Program-made: the position numbers and the translations under genes
Source: Nostoc sp. LEGE 06077
Lineage (GTDB): Bacteria; Cyanobacteriota; Cyanobacteriia; Cyanobacteriales; Nostocaceae
Direction: 5' to 3'
Assembly: GCF_015207705.1 (NCBI RefSeq)
Contig: NZ_JADEWI010000003.1
Span: 1 to 64,000, forward strand
DNA: 64,000 bases
Shown here: positions 1 to 9,118 of the stretch, one piece after another
Layout: each line of letters begins with the position of its first letter
Position numbering within the stretch: the first letter of the stretch is position 1
Notes under the pieces: model-generated
The model's input: only the letters and a program-made list of their open reading frames with translations
Database searches by the model: none
What the model was told of the DNA's origin: nothing

Positions 1-158
1 GCCCCTCCGCTCCTCTGCTGACCACAACGCAAAGTTTCCTTTGCAGACTACTAGCCCCTATTTCCCAAATTGAGCAATTTTTAATAATATCCTGTTACAG
101 ATTCTCGGAAGTCGAAGGTAGAGTATAGGTCTTAATCATCTATATTTTGTAACTCTCC

Positions 159-695
159 ATGTTTCGACAACCTGCTTTTGGCATCGCTTTAAGTACGCTT
201 GTCCTTGCTAGTGGATTCATTACCACTCCAATTCCCAGCCACTCGTCTACCAACAACACAACTCAGCAGTTTGCTTCAAGTCAGTTGGCCTCATCAACTA
301 CTACCTTTAACACGGCTGCATTAGAGAAATCAGTTTTTGAACAAATAAATCGCTATCGATCTGCTAAAAAACTGCCCAAGTTAACTCTAAATGCCAATAT
401 CTCTCGACAAGCCAGGATTCACAGTCAAAATATGGCTAAGGGGAAAGTTCCTTTTAGCCATCACGGATTTGAAAAGCGTGTCATGGGTACTTCAATTCGC
501 TTCAATAGTGCAGGCGAAAATGTTGCAGTGAACCAGGGATACAGCAATCCTGCTAGTCAGGCTGTGATTGGTTGGTTAGATAGTCCTGGACATTTAAAGA
601 ATATCAAGGGTAAATACAACCTAACTGGGGTTGGTGTGGCGACTAATCAGCAAGGCGAAGTCTACTTAACGCAAATTTTTATTCTAACTAGATAA
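159..695 (+). CDS. Secreted CAP/SCP-domain (YkwD-like) protein
   Basis: A 178-residue protein of the CAP (SCP/PR-1) superfamily, probably exported. Residues 1-25 form a hydrophobic signal-like segment, followed by a Ser/Thr/Asn/Gln-rich linker to about residue 52. The CAP domain fills the rest. INRYRSAKKLPKL is the first helix, ARIHSQNMAKG and FSHHGF carry the conserved His residues, AGENVA is the central signature, and WLDSPGHLKNI is the C-terminal signature. Bacterial CAP proteins act outside the cytoplasm, but their biochemical role is mostly unknown, so none is claimed. The length suits a single-domain member. It is followed after 75 bases by an exonuclease gene on the same strand, with no functional link apparent. 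Confidence 0.88.
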   Translation: MFRQPAFGIALSTLVLASGFITTPIPSHSSTNNTTQQFASSQLASSTTTFNTAALEKSVFEQINRYRSAKKLPKLTLNANISRQARIHSQNMAKGKVPFSHHGFEKRVMGTSIRFNSAGENVAVNQGYSNPASQAVIGWLDSPGHLKNIKGKYNLTGVGVATNQQGEVYLTQIFILTR

Positions 696-770
696 ATTTA
701 CTGGCTGAAATTATGTAGTGTCTAAGGGTATTCTTTTGTGGAAGACACTGCATTTATTGTTGAGTAATTC

Positions 771-1400
771 ATGACATTACCAGATTTTCAGGTTTGCGAT
801 CGCGATATTAATGACTCTACCCTCAGTGAGTACTTAAAAGCCGAGGCGATCGCTGTTGATACAGAAACTATGGGATTATTACCACAGCGCGATCGCTTGT
901 GTCTCGTGCAGCTGTGCAACTCGGATGGTAAAGTCACAGCCATTCGCATCGCTAGAGGACAAACCGAATCACCCAATTTAAAACAACTCCTCGAAGCAAA
1001 GAATGTGCTGAAGATATTTCACTTTGCTCGTTTTGACGTTGCTACTTTACGCCACAACTTAGGGATTTACGTCCAGCCTGTTTTTTGTACTAAAATTGCC
1101 AGTAAATTAGCCCGGACTTACACCAACCGTCACGGACTTAAAGAGGTAGTACAAGAATTAGAACAAGTAGAACTTGATAAAAGCGCCCAAAGTTCTGATT
1201 GGGGTAATGCGGCTAATTTAACTGAAGCACAATTAAGTTATGCTGCCAATGATGTCCGCTATTTAATTAATGTCCAGGATAAACTACGTGAAATGCTCCA
1301 ACGAGAAGAACGTTGGGAACTTGCACAACAATGCTTTCAAGTTCTACCAACAATCGTTGCATTAGATTTATTACAGTTCAAAGATTTATTTGAGCATTAA
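771..1400 (+). CDS. RNase D-like 3'-5' exonuclease (DEDDy family)
   Basis: A 209-residue protein consisting only of the DEDDy exonuclease domain. AVDTETMGL (about 28-36) supplies the first Asp and Glu, FHFARFDVATL (about 83-93) the second Asp, and YAANDVRYL (about 163-171) the Tyr and final Asp. These residues bind two metal ions that cleave nucleotides from RNA or DNA 3' ends. Canonical RNase D also has C-terminal HRDC domains; this one has none, as is usual for the short cyanobacterial ribonuclease D-like proteins. The ATG start directly precedes the domain. Substrate specificity (tRNA 3' processing or other RNA) cannot be read from the sequence. Confidence 0.9.
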   Translation: MTLPDFQVCDRDINDSTLSEYLKAEAIAVDTETMGLLPQRDRLCLVQLCNSDGKVTAIRIARGQTESPNLKQLLEAKNVLKIFHFARFDVATLRHNLGIYVQPVFCTKIASKLARTYTNRHGLKEVVQELEQVELDKSAQSSDWGNAANLTEAQLSYAANDVRYLINVQDKLREMLQREERWELAQQCFQVLPTIVALDLLQFKDLFEH

Positions 1401-1465
1401 ACTAAAAGTCAATAGTCAAAAGTCCACAGTAAAAGCTACCTTAGCACCTTTGTCTACATATTAGG

Positions 1466-1673
1466 CTACCGTGTACACACAAGTCGGAAATTTGCAGTCT
1501 GAAACCGTATCCCGCCTAGAACTAAAGTTCCAGGCTCATAGCCAAAGTCCACAAAGCGTGGACTAGAAGACATTTTTGGTTGAGTCATCTTCAGATGACT
1601 TGCGCTATGAGACTCGGAATTCATTCCGAGGTGGAACAGATGCACTACACAAATATTTCTGTGTACACTATAG
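1466..1673. mobile_element. MITE-like non-autonomous element with nested hairpins
   Basis: A 208-bp segment with no reading frame. Its ends form an imperfect terminal inverted repeat, CTACCGTGTACACA at the left and the complement of CTATAGTGTACACA at the right (12 of 14 match). It is flanked by an identical 10-bp direct repeat, ACATATTAGG, at 1456-1465 and 1674-1683, the expected trace of a transposition event. Inside is an ordered set of hairpins: 1514-1535 (9-bp stem, one mismatch), an outer stem CTCATAGC/GCTATGAG (1535-1542 with 1604-1611) enclosing hairpins at 1546-1564 and 1583-1600, and a last hairpin at 1613-1630. No transposase is present, so mobility would need one supplied in trans. 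Confidence 0.75.
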
Positions 1674-1760
1674 ACATATTAGGAGGCAAGGTACTTAAGG
1701 TATCAGTAAATGATCAAACTTAGACAGCACAAGTCTCTTAACTCTGTCACCTGCTTATAC

Positions 1761-1781
1761 CATTGACCATTGACTATTGAC
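1761..1781. repeat. Heptanucleotide tandem repeat (CATTGAC-type)
   Basis: Three consecutive heptamers, CATTGAC CATTGAC TATTGAC, lie just beyond the 3' end of the rhodanese gene. Such short tandemly repeated repetitive sequences are typical of heterocystous cyanobacterial intergenic DNA. Confidence 0.7.
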
Positions 1782-1787
1782 CAAAAC

Positions 1788-2240
1788 CTATACTTCTTTT
1801 TGCTGATTTTCTGCGTGGTTTTTCAGACGAGAAACCACATTATAGTCATCTGCACCTGCGGGAGTTCTAGATTCAACGATACCTTCTGTGGGGCCGCCGA
1901 TCGCTTTCCATGCACCTAGACCACCCTTAAGTTGAGATATATGCTCAAAACCAGCAGAACGCAGAACTTGTGCAGCTTGAGCAGATTCTTCATCATTACC
2001 GCCGTAAACATAAATATCACGGCTTTTATCTAAAGATGGTACTGCGCGGTCTGCTAATTCATCAATAGGCATGGGCATTGCTCCCATGATATGCCCTTCG
2101 TTATATGTGGGGCGATCGCGCACATCTAAAATTGTAAAAGCTGGTTCGCCCCATTCCAACCGAGACTTAAGAACATGAGCTTCAGATACAGGCTCGATTG
2201 GTGGCTGTTGAGGAATAATACCGCCTACTAAATTATTCAT
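1788..2240 (-). CDS. Rhodanese-fold protein lacking the catalytic Cys
   Basis: A 150-residue single-domain rhodanese-like protein. FTILDVRDRPTYNEGHIMGAMPMPIDEL (the LDVR and GHI-GA signatures, about residues 36-63) and LKGGLGAWKAIGGP near the end are typical. The active-site loop, normally Cys-x-x-Gly-x-Arg-Ser, reads YVYGGNDEESAQAA here: the Cys position is Gly and the loop Arg is missing. Sulfur transfer by the usual persulfide is therefore not expected. It may instead bind a ligand or partner, as other inactive rhodanese folds do; that is inference. The C-terminal 25 residues are polar. The gene stands alone, between the MITE-like element and the NACHT gene. Confidence 0.85.
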   Translation of the reverse strand: MNNLVGGIIPQQPPIEPVSEAHVLKSRLEWGEPAFTILDVRDRPTYNEGHIMGAMPMPIDELADRAVPSLDKSRDIYVYGGNDEESAQAAQVLRSAGFEHISQLKGGLGAWKAIGGPTEGIVESRTPAGADDYNVVSRLKNHAENQQKEV

Positions 2241-2412
2241 AAATATCCTTAACTGACTTTGCTAACAGCAATTTAACGAGATTAAGCTGTTTAATTGCTC
2301 TTTCTCTGGTATGAATATTATGAAAGTCTTTCTTATGGCATATTAATTAATTTTTTAGGGTTTAAATCTAGAATAACAACTCAAGATTTACTCCCTACTA
2401 AATACATATAAT

Positions 2413-4791
2413 TTATTCTTTTATCTGGGCGATAGCTAATAACAATTTTTCTTCAATTTCTTGTCTAATTGCTGGTGAAATATTATTGGCAACATTTAGA
2501 CAATTTATCAGTAACTTATTAGCAATATAATATTGCTGAATTAATTCTATTTGCTGTTTACTAAACTGCCAGTCGTGACAAATATTGCGATATTTAACTA
2601 AGAGTTCTCTAAAGTTTTCATTCCAGAATTTACCATGTTCTATCCACCATTTACGAAATTTATGGTGATGACTGTGTGCATTTGGCAATTGTTTTTTCAG
2701 ATTTTGGAGAAATTGCTTAAACTTAGATTCAACCACTAAATTCAAAGCTTTATCAAAGGCAATATTTAAAGCATGAGCATAGTCAAAAACAATACCATCA
2801 TTCAAGATATAGTTACAGGCAAATTCTAATTCACCAGCACAGGCAAAAGTACTAGTGAGAAACTCATCAATAGCTAGGTCTGGGTTAAATGCTAAGTTGC
2901 CAATCATAGCACGCTCCAGACCATAGCTAGATGAATGGCAGAATACTTGGTGTTGAGGAAAATTACTACCTTTGAGAAACACCTCTAATGAACGACCAAC
3001 ACAAACGATATAAAAAGCACGAATAGCGCCTGGTTTATATTGAGTAGGAACTGAGCTTGATTTTTGTTGCAGCCATAAAAGAAAATCTTGGATTTTCTGG
3101 TCATTAGCAACTAAAAAATCTATTTCTTGTTTCATTAAAATTATCATTTCTTCAGCATCTGGCAAGATACTTACAGTTAGTAAGAAAACATTTTGCCAGC
3201 GTTTATCAGTGATATGACTAATTAATTTATTTACAGCCTGTTCTTGGTAATTTAAAACAATATTTTTTGCTGTTAGATATTCTTGTAAAGTCAGGTGAGA
3301 GAAAGAATAAATTCCTTGCGATCGCTCCACCAATAAACCATACTCTAGCTCAAGTAATTTTAATAATTTTTCCTCATCTGGAATCAATTTTGAATTATTT
3401 GGACAATAGTAATTGTATTGAATTAAATACTGGGATATTAACGAATGTATTTTTTCTGGCTCAAAAAAATAATCCCCTTGCTCAAAAGTAACAGCAGCAA
3501 TTTGAGCAAGTAACTTCTTTACATTTGCTAAGTTCAGATTCCAGTCAATTGAATGCCTCTCAATACCTCTGATTTCATCCCATCTACTTAGCAAAACATT
3601 TAATGCCTGCTCATATAACTTAGCCGGCTTAAATGTAAATTCAGATTTTGCTTGAAAGAATAAACAAATTAAATGTAGCAATATCGGTGTTATAGCTAAT
3701 TCTCGCAGGTGCTGATTTTTTGGTAAATGTAGTTGATGAATAAATAAATTTCCGATAGCTTCCCCATCCTCCCTAGACTTATGAGCAACCGCTACAAACC
3801 AGTTTTTTACAAAAGCTTCGGCTTGTTGCATATCAAAGTCAGCAATTTCGATTTCTGTAAACCCCGAAAGTTTATACTTTTGAGCCGCTATTCGACAGCT
3901 AATCACAAACTTATTTTTGTAATAATTCTGACAAAAGCGACGAATTTCTTGATTAATCTGATCGATATTTTCTGCTTGTACTTCATCTAATCCATCCAAT
4001 AAAATTAACGCTTTTCCTTCAATTAACACACTTAATGTTGATTCTGCTTCAATCCCACAACTCAGAAAATCTTGGCTAATATACTTCAACAAACTAAAAT
4101 CACTATTACCTTTAAAGTCTTCAGCAAAGTCTTTGAGGTTGATAAAAATAACTACATGATTCGGTTGTAATTCCCCTTTATTACACTGAAGCGCTAAGTA
4201 TTTTAAAAAAGTTGTTTTACCTGCACCTGGTTTACCCAACACCATTAATTTGGCGTAAAGCGATGCTGCTTCTAACCCATGAATTTTTTTGCTCAACTGA
4301 TTTTGTCCCAGTCGGTTAAAGCCTGATGCAAAACAAAAGTTTTTTAACAAATCCTCAATATCTAGCCATTGTTGGCTAGTCATATTTTTTAAGACATAAA
4401 CGGTAGTATAGATATCAACTAATGGAACTATCTGAGCAATATCTAACATTTGCAAGGTACCGCATTGGTCTTGAATTTTGTCTTGACGCTTTTGACGTAT
4501 TTCCTGCACCAATATAGTTAAATCTTTATTATTAGGATGTGATTTAGCAGTTGCATCTGAAGATATATCTTCTGGTAGACCAGCAATCTTTTGCCAAGAT
4601 AATTCTAAATGTTGACAAATTTGGACAAAGCAACTGCGAGAAACTGGCTCACCTGCAAAAAACTTAGATACGGGTTGACGCGTAATACCTAAAGCTATTG
4701 CTAATTTATGTTGGCTTAAAGTTTTGTCAGTTAAAGCTGTTTTTGCAGCTCTAATACCTTCTAAGGAAGCTCTTAGTCCTTGGCTTGTCAT
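2413..4791 (-). CDS. HTH-NACHT NTPase (NLR-like, putative conflict protein)
   Basis: A large STAND-type NTPase of 792 residues from the ATG at 4791; a GTG 60 bases upstream would add 20 residues but lacks a well-placed ribosome site. Residues about 10-70 form an HTH-like domain (LSQHKLAIALGITRQPVSKFFAGE). The NACHT core follows: Walker A LGKPGAGKTT (about 184-193), Walker B ALILLDGLDEV (about 260-270), then FVISCR (sensor region) and PILLHLICLFF. FSHLTLQEYLTAKNIV marks the winged-helix end of the NACHT module. The last 230 or so residues are helical, with no WD, TPR, LRR or pentapeptide repeats, resembling the helical C-terminus of NACHT conflict proteins. Bacterial NACHT proteins include antiphage defence proteins. 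No partner gene is adjacent, so defence is inference. The gene is AT-rich. Confidence 0.85.
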   Translation of the reverse strand: MTSQGLRASLEGIRAAKTALTDKTLSQHKLAIALGITRQPVSKFFAGEPVSRSCFVQICQHLELSWQKIAGLPEDISSDATAKSHPNNKDLTILVQEIRQKRQDKIQDQCGTLQMLDIAQIVPLVDIYTTVYVLKNMTSQQWLDIEDLLKNFCFASGFNRLGQNQLSKKIHGLEAASLYAKLMVLGKPGAGKTTFLKYLALQCNKGELQPNHVVIFINLKDFAEDFKGNSDFSLLKYISQDFLSCGIEAESTLSVLIEGKALILLDGLDEVQAENIDQINQEIRRFCQNYYKNKFVISCRIAAQKYKLSGFTEIEIADFDMQQAEAFVKNWFVAVAHKSREDGEAIGNLFIHQLHLPKNQHLRELAITPILLHLICLFFQAKSEFTFKPAKLYEQALNVLLSRWDEIRGIERHSIDWNLNLANVKKLLAQIAAVTFEQGDYFFEPEKIHSLISQYLIQYNYYCPNNSKLIPDEEKLLKLLELEYGLLVERSQGIYSFSHLTLQEYLTAKNIVLNYQEQAVNKLISHITDKRWQNVFLLTVSILPDAEEMIILMKQEIDFLVANDQKIQDFLLWLQQKSSSVPTQYKPGAIRAFYIVCVGRSLEVFLKGSNFPQHQVFCHSSSYGLERAMIGNLAFNPDLAIDEFLTSTFACAGELEFACNYILNDGIVFDYAHALNIAFDKALNLVVESKFKQFLQNLKKQLPNAHSHHHKFRKWWIEHGKFWNENFRELLVKYRNICHDWQFSKQQIELIQQYYIANKLLINCLNVANNISPAIRQEIEEKLLLAIAQIKE

Positions 4792-5326
4792 ACAATCAGC
4801 TTTTAAAGTGTTCTTGGTTACATAGATGAATGTAGCTGCACGTAGACACACCCTGGACAGATAGCTGTACTTCTCCTAAACAAATAGTTGGGGAAAGTTG
4901 AGAGTTAATTATCTTACCAGATTTCTACCTGCAATCAGTTGAGGCTGGCTTGGTGAGCAATTTACTTTCTGTCTGACGGGTATTTGTTCTTGGAAAATAA
5001 TCAAAAAATTTAACTTATTTTGAATCTAGCAGTATTAAATGATACTGTGCTTTTCTAAAACATACAAAAATCATACAAAACTCATACATTCGGTATGCAC
5101 TATGATAGCTGAACTTTTCGGAAATTTAATAGAAAATTAAGTGTATCTCAGTAGAATAGTGCCAATGCCTGACTAACATCTGTTTTATGTCTAAGTACTC
5201 AACTTAGGTAAATGTCAATAAAATTTAAAAAATTTTTGTAATCCAAACTTCTTTCGAGTGGCTTCTCGTATTGTCAAAAAGTTATCTCAACTGCGAGTTG
5301 CCAGATGAATAATAGGCTAGAACTGT
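4792..5326. other. Divergent intergenic region (NACHT / response regulator)
   Basis: About 535 bp between two divergently transcribed genes. It is AT-rich, with no convincing reading frame, and must hold both promoters. The phased repeat at 5061-5093 is the only clear structure. Confidence 0.6.
5061..5093 (+). promoter_or_regulatory. Three 11-bp-phased CATAC repeats, candidate regulator site
   Basis: CATACAAAAAT, CATACAAAACT and CATACATTCGG follow one another exactly, with CATAC at 5061, 5072 and 5083. Direct repeats on an 11-bp period place sites on one face of DNA and are the usual architecture for OmpR/PhoB-family regulators. The next gene downstream (5327) encodes such a regulator, so autoregulation is possible. 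The distance of about 230 bp to the start codon is long but workable with a long leader. Confidence 0.4.
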
Positions 5327-6043
5327 ATGGTTATGCTTCCTGCTACAAATCCCAAAATTCTTGTTGTAGATGATGACTTTGGTGTCCGTAATCTTATTTA
5401 TCGTTTTCTGAGTCGAAAATATCAAATAGAGTCGGCGGCGGATGGCAAAACTGCTCTATCTTTGTTTGAGCAATTTAATCCAGCTTTAGTAATTTTAGAT
5501 TGGAATTTGCCAGATATCAGCGGCTACAATTTGTGCGAAGAAATGCAGAGCCGGAATAATGTCTTAGTAATGATGCTGACAAGTAGAAATGCGGAAGAAG
5601 ATAAAATTAAAATTCTTTCTGCGGGTGCTGATGACTTTATAACTAAACCGTTTAGTTTAGCAGAGGTGGAAGTCAGAGTACAAGCGCTTTTACGACGTGT
5701 CCGTTGCATCAATCCTTCTCCTGTACAGCGTTTGGTATTCAAACAACTAGCAATTAACCCAGAAGGTAGAGAAGTTACACTCAATGACAAACCACTGAAT
5801 TTAACAGCATTAGAGTTCAATATTTTACATTTTTTAGCGAGTCATCCTGGTCAAGCTTGGAGTCGTTCGCAACTCATCCAAAAAGTTTGGGGTTGTGACT
5901 ATGTAGGCGATGGACGCGTTGTAGATGTACACATTGGTCAATTACGTAAGAAATTAGAAGTTGATCACAATGTACCTGAGTTTATTAAGACGGTTCGCGG
6001 CTACGGTTATAAATTTGAAATGCCAGAAGTAACAACTGTTTAA
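5327..6043 (+). CDS. OmpR-family two-component response regulator
   Basis: A 238-residue regulator with an N-terminal receiver and a C-terminal winged-helix DNA-binding domain. In the receiver, acidic residues 15-17 (ILVVDDDFG), the phospho-acceptor D58 (LVILDWNLPD), the conserved Ser/Thr (MMLTSR) and K107 (DFITKPF) are all present. The output domain ends with the typical VVDVHIGQLRKKL and TVRGYGYKFE segments. The ATG at 5327 is used; a second ATG at 5333 would remove two residues. No sensor kinase gene is adjacent, so it is an orphan whose signal cannot be deduced. The overall look is that of cyanobacterial NblR/NrrA-type regulators, but I cannot assign an orthologue. Confidence 0.93.
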   Translation: MVMLPATNPKILVVDDDFGVRNLIYRFLSRKYQIESAADGKTALSLFEQFNPALVILDWNLPDISGYNLCEEMQSRNNVLVMMLTSRNAEEDKIKILSAGADDFITKPFSLAEVEVRVQALLRRVRCINPSPVQRLVFKQLAINPEGREVTLNDKPLNLTALEFNILHFLASHPGQAWSRSQLIQKVWGCDYVGDGRVVDVHIGQLRKKLEVDHNVPEFIKTVRGYGYKFEMPEVTTV

Positions 6044-6135
6044 GAAAAAGTTAGTCATTTATCATTTGTATTGATCGAGGTGTGCTAGTAGCTAGTGGTT
6101 TGGTTGGAAGAAAAACATAACAAGCACAATATTTT

Positions 6136-6205
6136 GTTGGGTTTTGCGTAGGCAAAGCCAGTCGTTCGCGGATCGTCTCGTAGAGAAGACATCGCTCTAC
6201 CCAAC
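6136..6205. repeat. Palindromic intergenic repeat
   Basis: GTTGGGT (6136-6142) and ACCCAAC (6199-6205) bracket about 55 bp of GC-richer DNA (GTAGGCAAAGCC..., TCGTTCGCGGATCGTCTCG) that can fold. The composition and motifs match the kind of dispersed palindromic repeat common in Nostoc intergenic DNA. Function unknown. Confidence 0.45.
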
Positions 6206-6313
6206 CTATAATTATTCTCTTATCTCACCTTAATTTTTCAAATTTAAATCTCCTTTGAATAAACTGTATTCATCATTGTTGAAAATGATATGAAAGTCGA
6301 TTGATGATGAATA

Positions 6314-6357
6314 AAAAACCTGTAATAACGCAAAATTTCACGTTCATACAGGTTTTT
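6314..6357. terminator. Bidirectional terminator between response regulator and lysS
   Basis: AAAAACCTGTA (6314-6324) and TACAGGTTTTT (6347-6357) form an 11-bp perfect inverted repeat whose A and T ends would serve either strand. It lies between the convergent response-regulator and lysS genes. Confidence 0.75.
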
Positions 6358-6380
6358 AAGTGATTTACTGGCAAATTTTG

Positions 6381-7907
6381 TTAACTTGCTGCTTCTGGGG
6401 ATACTTCTGATTTTTCTGGCTTGAGTAAGGGGAAAGCGATGACATCCCGAATACTGGCAGAGTCAGTCAATAACATGACTAACCGATCAATCCCAATACC
6501 TAAACCGCCTGTAGGTGGCATTCCATATTCCAAGGCGGTGAGAAAATCTTCGTCTACGCCTTGGGCTTCTAAATCACCAGCGGCTTTGCGGGCGGCTTGG
6601 TCTTCTAGGCGTTCTCGTTGGTCGATGGGATCTGTTAATTCTGAGAAGCTGTTAGCGGTTTCCCGTCCCACAATAAATAACTCGAATCGTTCTACCAACC
6701 CAGCTTGAGAACGGTGAGGTTTTGCGAGTGGCGAAATTTCTACGGGATAGTCAATGACAAAAGTAGGTTGAATTAAGTTTTTCTCTACCTTCTCTTCAAA
6801 AGCTAAACTGAGTAACTTACCAATTGATTGGGTCTCATCTACTCCAGGAATCCCCTCATTTTTAGCTACGGCTTTGGCTTCTGCCAAACTTGGGAAAGAA
6901 TTAAAGTCTAAGCCTGTGCTTTCTTTGACGACATCGTGCATTGTCACCCGCCGCCAAGGTGGTGTTAAATCTACGGTTTCACCTTGATAGGTGATTTGCA
7001 ATGTGCCGAGTACATCTTGGGCGACGGTGGTAATAATTCCTTCCGTCAGCGCCATCATATCGTTGTAGTCGGCGTAGGCTTGGTAAACTTCGATAGAGGT
7101 AAATTCTGGGTTGTGACGGGTGGAAATTCCTTCATTGCGGAAAATCCGTCCCAATTCAAACACTTTTTCAAAGCCACCAACAATCAACCGCTTGAGATGG
7201 AGTTCTGTGGCAATCCGCAGATACAATTCCATTTCGAGAGTGTTGTGGTAGGTGACAAAGGGACGCGCATCTGCACCGCCAGCCTCACTTTGCAAAACAG
7301 GTGTTTCAATTTCGAGAAAATCTCGCTGTTCTAAATAGCGGCGAATACCCGCCGTGATTTGGGCGCGACGGCGAAAAGTTTGCCGGACTTCGGGGTTAAC
7401 AATCAAGTCAACGTAACGCTGACGGTAGCGTTTGGCAACATCTGTCAATCCATGCCACTTGTCGGGTAGGGGCAGTAGGGATTTTGTGAGGATGGTGTAT
7501 TGTTTGACGTAGACTGATAATTCGCCCTTTTCAGTCCGTTTAATCGTGCCTTTAACTCCCAGAATATCGCCTGCATCTGTGAGTTGCTTGAGGTGGTTGA
7601 AAGCTTCAGCATCAATTTCTGCCATGCTTTCTTGAATGCGATTTTTCTCCAGATAAAGCTGTATGTTGCCGGTTTCGTCTTGCAAAGTGAAGAATGCCAA
7701 CTTACCAAAAACACGCCGCGCCATAATCCGACCGGCGATCGCCACTTCTAAATCAACTTCTTCACCACTGGCTAAATCAGCAAATTTTTCTTGCAATTGG
7801 GCGGCGTGATGGGTGGATTCCCAACGATAGGCGTATGGATTACCGCCTAACTGCTTAATCTGGTCTACTTTTTCCAGCCTTGCAGCACGGATATCTTCTT
7901 CCGACAT
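6381..7907 (-). CDS. lysS: Lysyl-tRNA synthetase, class II
   Basis: Charges tRNA-Lys with lysine using ATP. At 508 residues it has the normal bacterial LysS length. The N-terminal OB-fold anticodon-binding domain spans about residues 50-150 ([26 protein letters not shown]). The class II core follows: motif 1 around [17 protein letters not shown], motif 2 around [14 protein letters not shown], and motif 3 [14 protein letters not shown] near the C-terminus. The loop [12 protein letters not shown] is typical of LysRS and separates it from AspRS and AsnRS. The start ATG gives [18 protein letters not shown], a usual LysRS opening. It is transcribed alone and ends at the bidirectional hairpin shared with the response regulator. 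Confidence 0.98.
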   Translation of the reverse strand: MSEEDIRAARLEKVDQIKQLGGNPYAYRWESTHHAAQLQEKFADLASGEEVDLEVAIAGRIMARRVFGKLAFFTLQDETGNIQLYLEKNRIQESMAEIDAEAFNHLKQLTDAGDILGVKGTIKRTEKGELSVYVKQYTILTKSLLPLPDKWHGLTDVAKRYRQRYVDLIVNPEVRQTFRRRAQITAGIRRYLEQRDFLEIETPVLQSEAGGADARPFVTYHNTLEMELYLRIATELHLKRLIVGGFEKVFELGRIFRNEGISTRHNPEFTSIEVYQAYADYNDMMALTEGIITTVAQDVLGTLQITYQGETVDLTPPWRRVTMHDVVKESTGLDFNSFPSLAEAKAVAKNEGIPGVDETQSIGKLLSLAFEEKVEKNLIQPTFVIDYPVEISPLAKPHRSQAGLVERFELFIVGRETANSFSELTDPIDQRERLEDQAARKAAGDLEAQGVDEDFLTALEYGMPPTGGLGIGIDRLVMLLTDSASIRDVIAFPLLKPEKSEVSPEAAS

Positions 7908-8094
7908 GGTAACGAACTAAATAGGGCAAGATTAATTATAGATGCTGTAAAAGTAGACAGTGAGAGATTTTTCCGAGTGGCAAACCGGAATTACGCATCA
8001 AGATTGTCTGTGAAGAATGGGTGTAAGGGTTTTGAAAGAGTAAGATGCGATCGCCAACGGAATCCCAGAGGACAAAAACCAATAAAGCAATTAA

Positions 8095-8595
8095 TTAAAT
8101 CCGCGAATAACGCAGACGTACTCTCAAAAGACGCAACCATCGCAGCCAAACTTGTGCAGGTTGCTCAAAGAAAGTAAAAATATCGCCAAAGCCCAGGTTA
8201 GTTTTATGATGGTGTAACCAGTGTCTTTCGGGAGTTGTAATGAATAGAAATTGGCAAATAATATTGATGATATTTGGAGTTTGCCAACCTAAAATACTAA
8301 CGTGTCTCCACCACACATGAAACTGACCTAATAACAATCCAGAAATCACCCCAATGGGAGAAAAAGGCCAAAGAATAACTGCCATAATTAAATAAGGCAA
8401 AGCTCCCAAAATACCATCTAATAGTACCTGAAGATTTAACGTCAATATGGCATAGTGGCGAAAGTCTTTCTTCCAAGAGTGATGTGTTCTCAAGTGGAGG
8501 CTACCAAAAACATGCTCAGGTATGTGATAAACAAATGTCGATAAAAAATCACCAAAAAACAATAATAGCCAAGCAACAACGATAGCCTCAAACAT
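8095..8595 (-). CDS. Fatty-acid hydroxylase / sterol desaturase-family membrane protein
   Basis: A 166-residue integral membrane protein with the His-cluster pattern of the membrane di-iron hydroxylase superfamily: HLRTHHSWKKDFRH (about 33-46), QFHVWWRH (about 91-98) and ERHWLHHHKTN (about 122-132), ending in NLGFGDIFTFFE. Hydrophobic segments lie around residues 4-22, 55-85 and 100-118. Members hydroxylate or desaturate lipids or carotenoids with O2. The protein is short for the family, but all three His clusters are present, so it could be active. The substrate cannot be predicted. It stands alone between lysS and an oxygenase gene on the opposite strand. Confidence 0.8.
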   Translation of the reverse strand: MFEAIVVAWLLLFFGDFLSTFVYHIPEHVFGSLHLRTHHSWKKDFRHYAILTLNLQVLLDGILGALPYLIMAVILWPFSPIGVISGLLLGQFHVWWRHVSILGWQTPNIINIICQFLFITTPERHWLHHHKTNLGFGDIFTFFEQPAQVWLRWLRLLRVRLRYSRI

Positions 8596-9118
8596 TTATA
8601 CTCCTCACATTCAATCAAAAAATCCACACAAAAAATCTCAAGATGATGGTTGATGCTGTGCAGCATCTTGTCATTTTATTGGTCTAGACTTCAGTATTTG
8701 AAAGTTTTAGTAATGTGCGATTTTTAATTGATTCAACCGCATGATTATCTCCCATTTAACTTCTGTCTGAAATTAATTCGATAAATACAACTAAATGTTG
8801 ATATATTTAGTGTATTTTAGCTTTGTTACCCCATTATCTTCTGATGAAGACAGACAGTATGAGCAAAGGATGAGTTAAAATTAGTACAAATTTAGGTTAA
8901 GATTTTCCGCAAGATTATTCAGTAAAGATTAACTGTGAATAATCGGGATTTTGCGGAGATTTAGCCAGTAAAAAACTATGAAGTTACAGAATTTATTTAT
9001 ACAGTGTAACTAGGGACAAATTACTTGTACGGTAAAGTGAAAAATATCAGATTTATTTGGATTTAACTAAGATATATCTAAAATTTGATGTGTCTAATAT
9101 TACAGCAAAAATCAAGTT
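8596..9118. other. Intergenic region upstream of divergent oxygenase genes
   Basis: About 520 bp of AT-rich DNA between two divergent genes. The only structure noted is a small hairpin, GATGCTG-TG-CAGCATC (8652-8667), near the hydroxylase start. No reading frame or recognisable operator was found. Confidence 0.5.

Noticed and set aside
7977-8177. 66-codon plus-strand frame between lysS and the hydroxylase
   Set aside because: It has a GTG start, no ribosome site, low-complexity basic composition, and overlaps the 3' end of the better supported hydroxylase gene.
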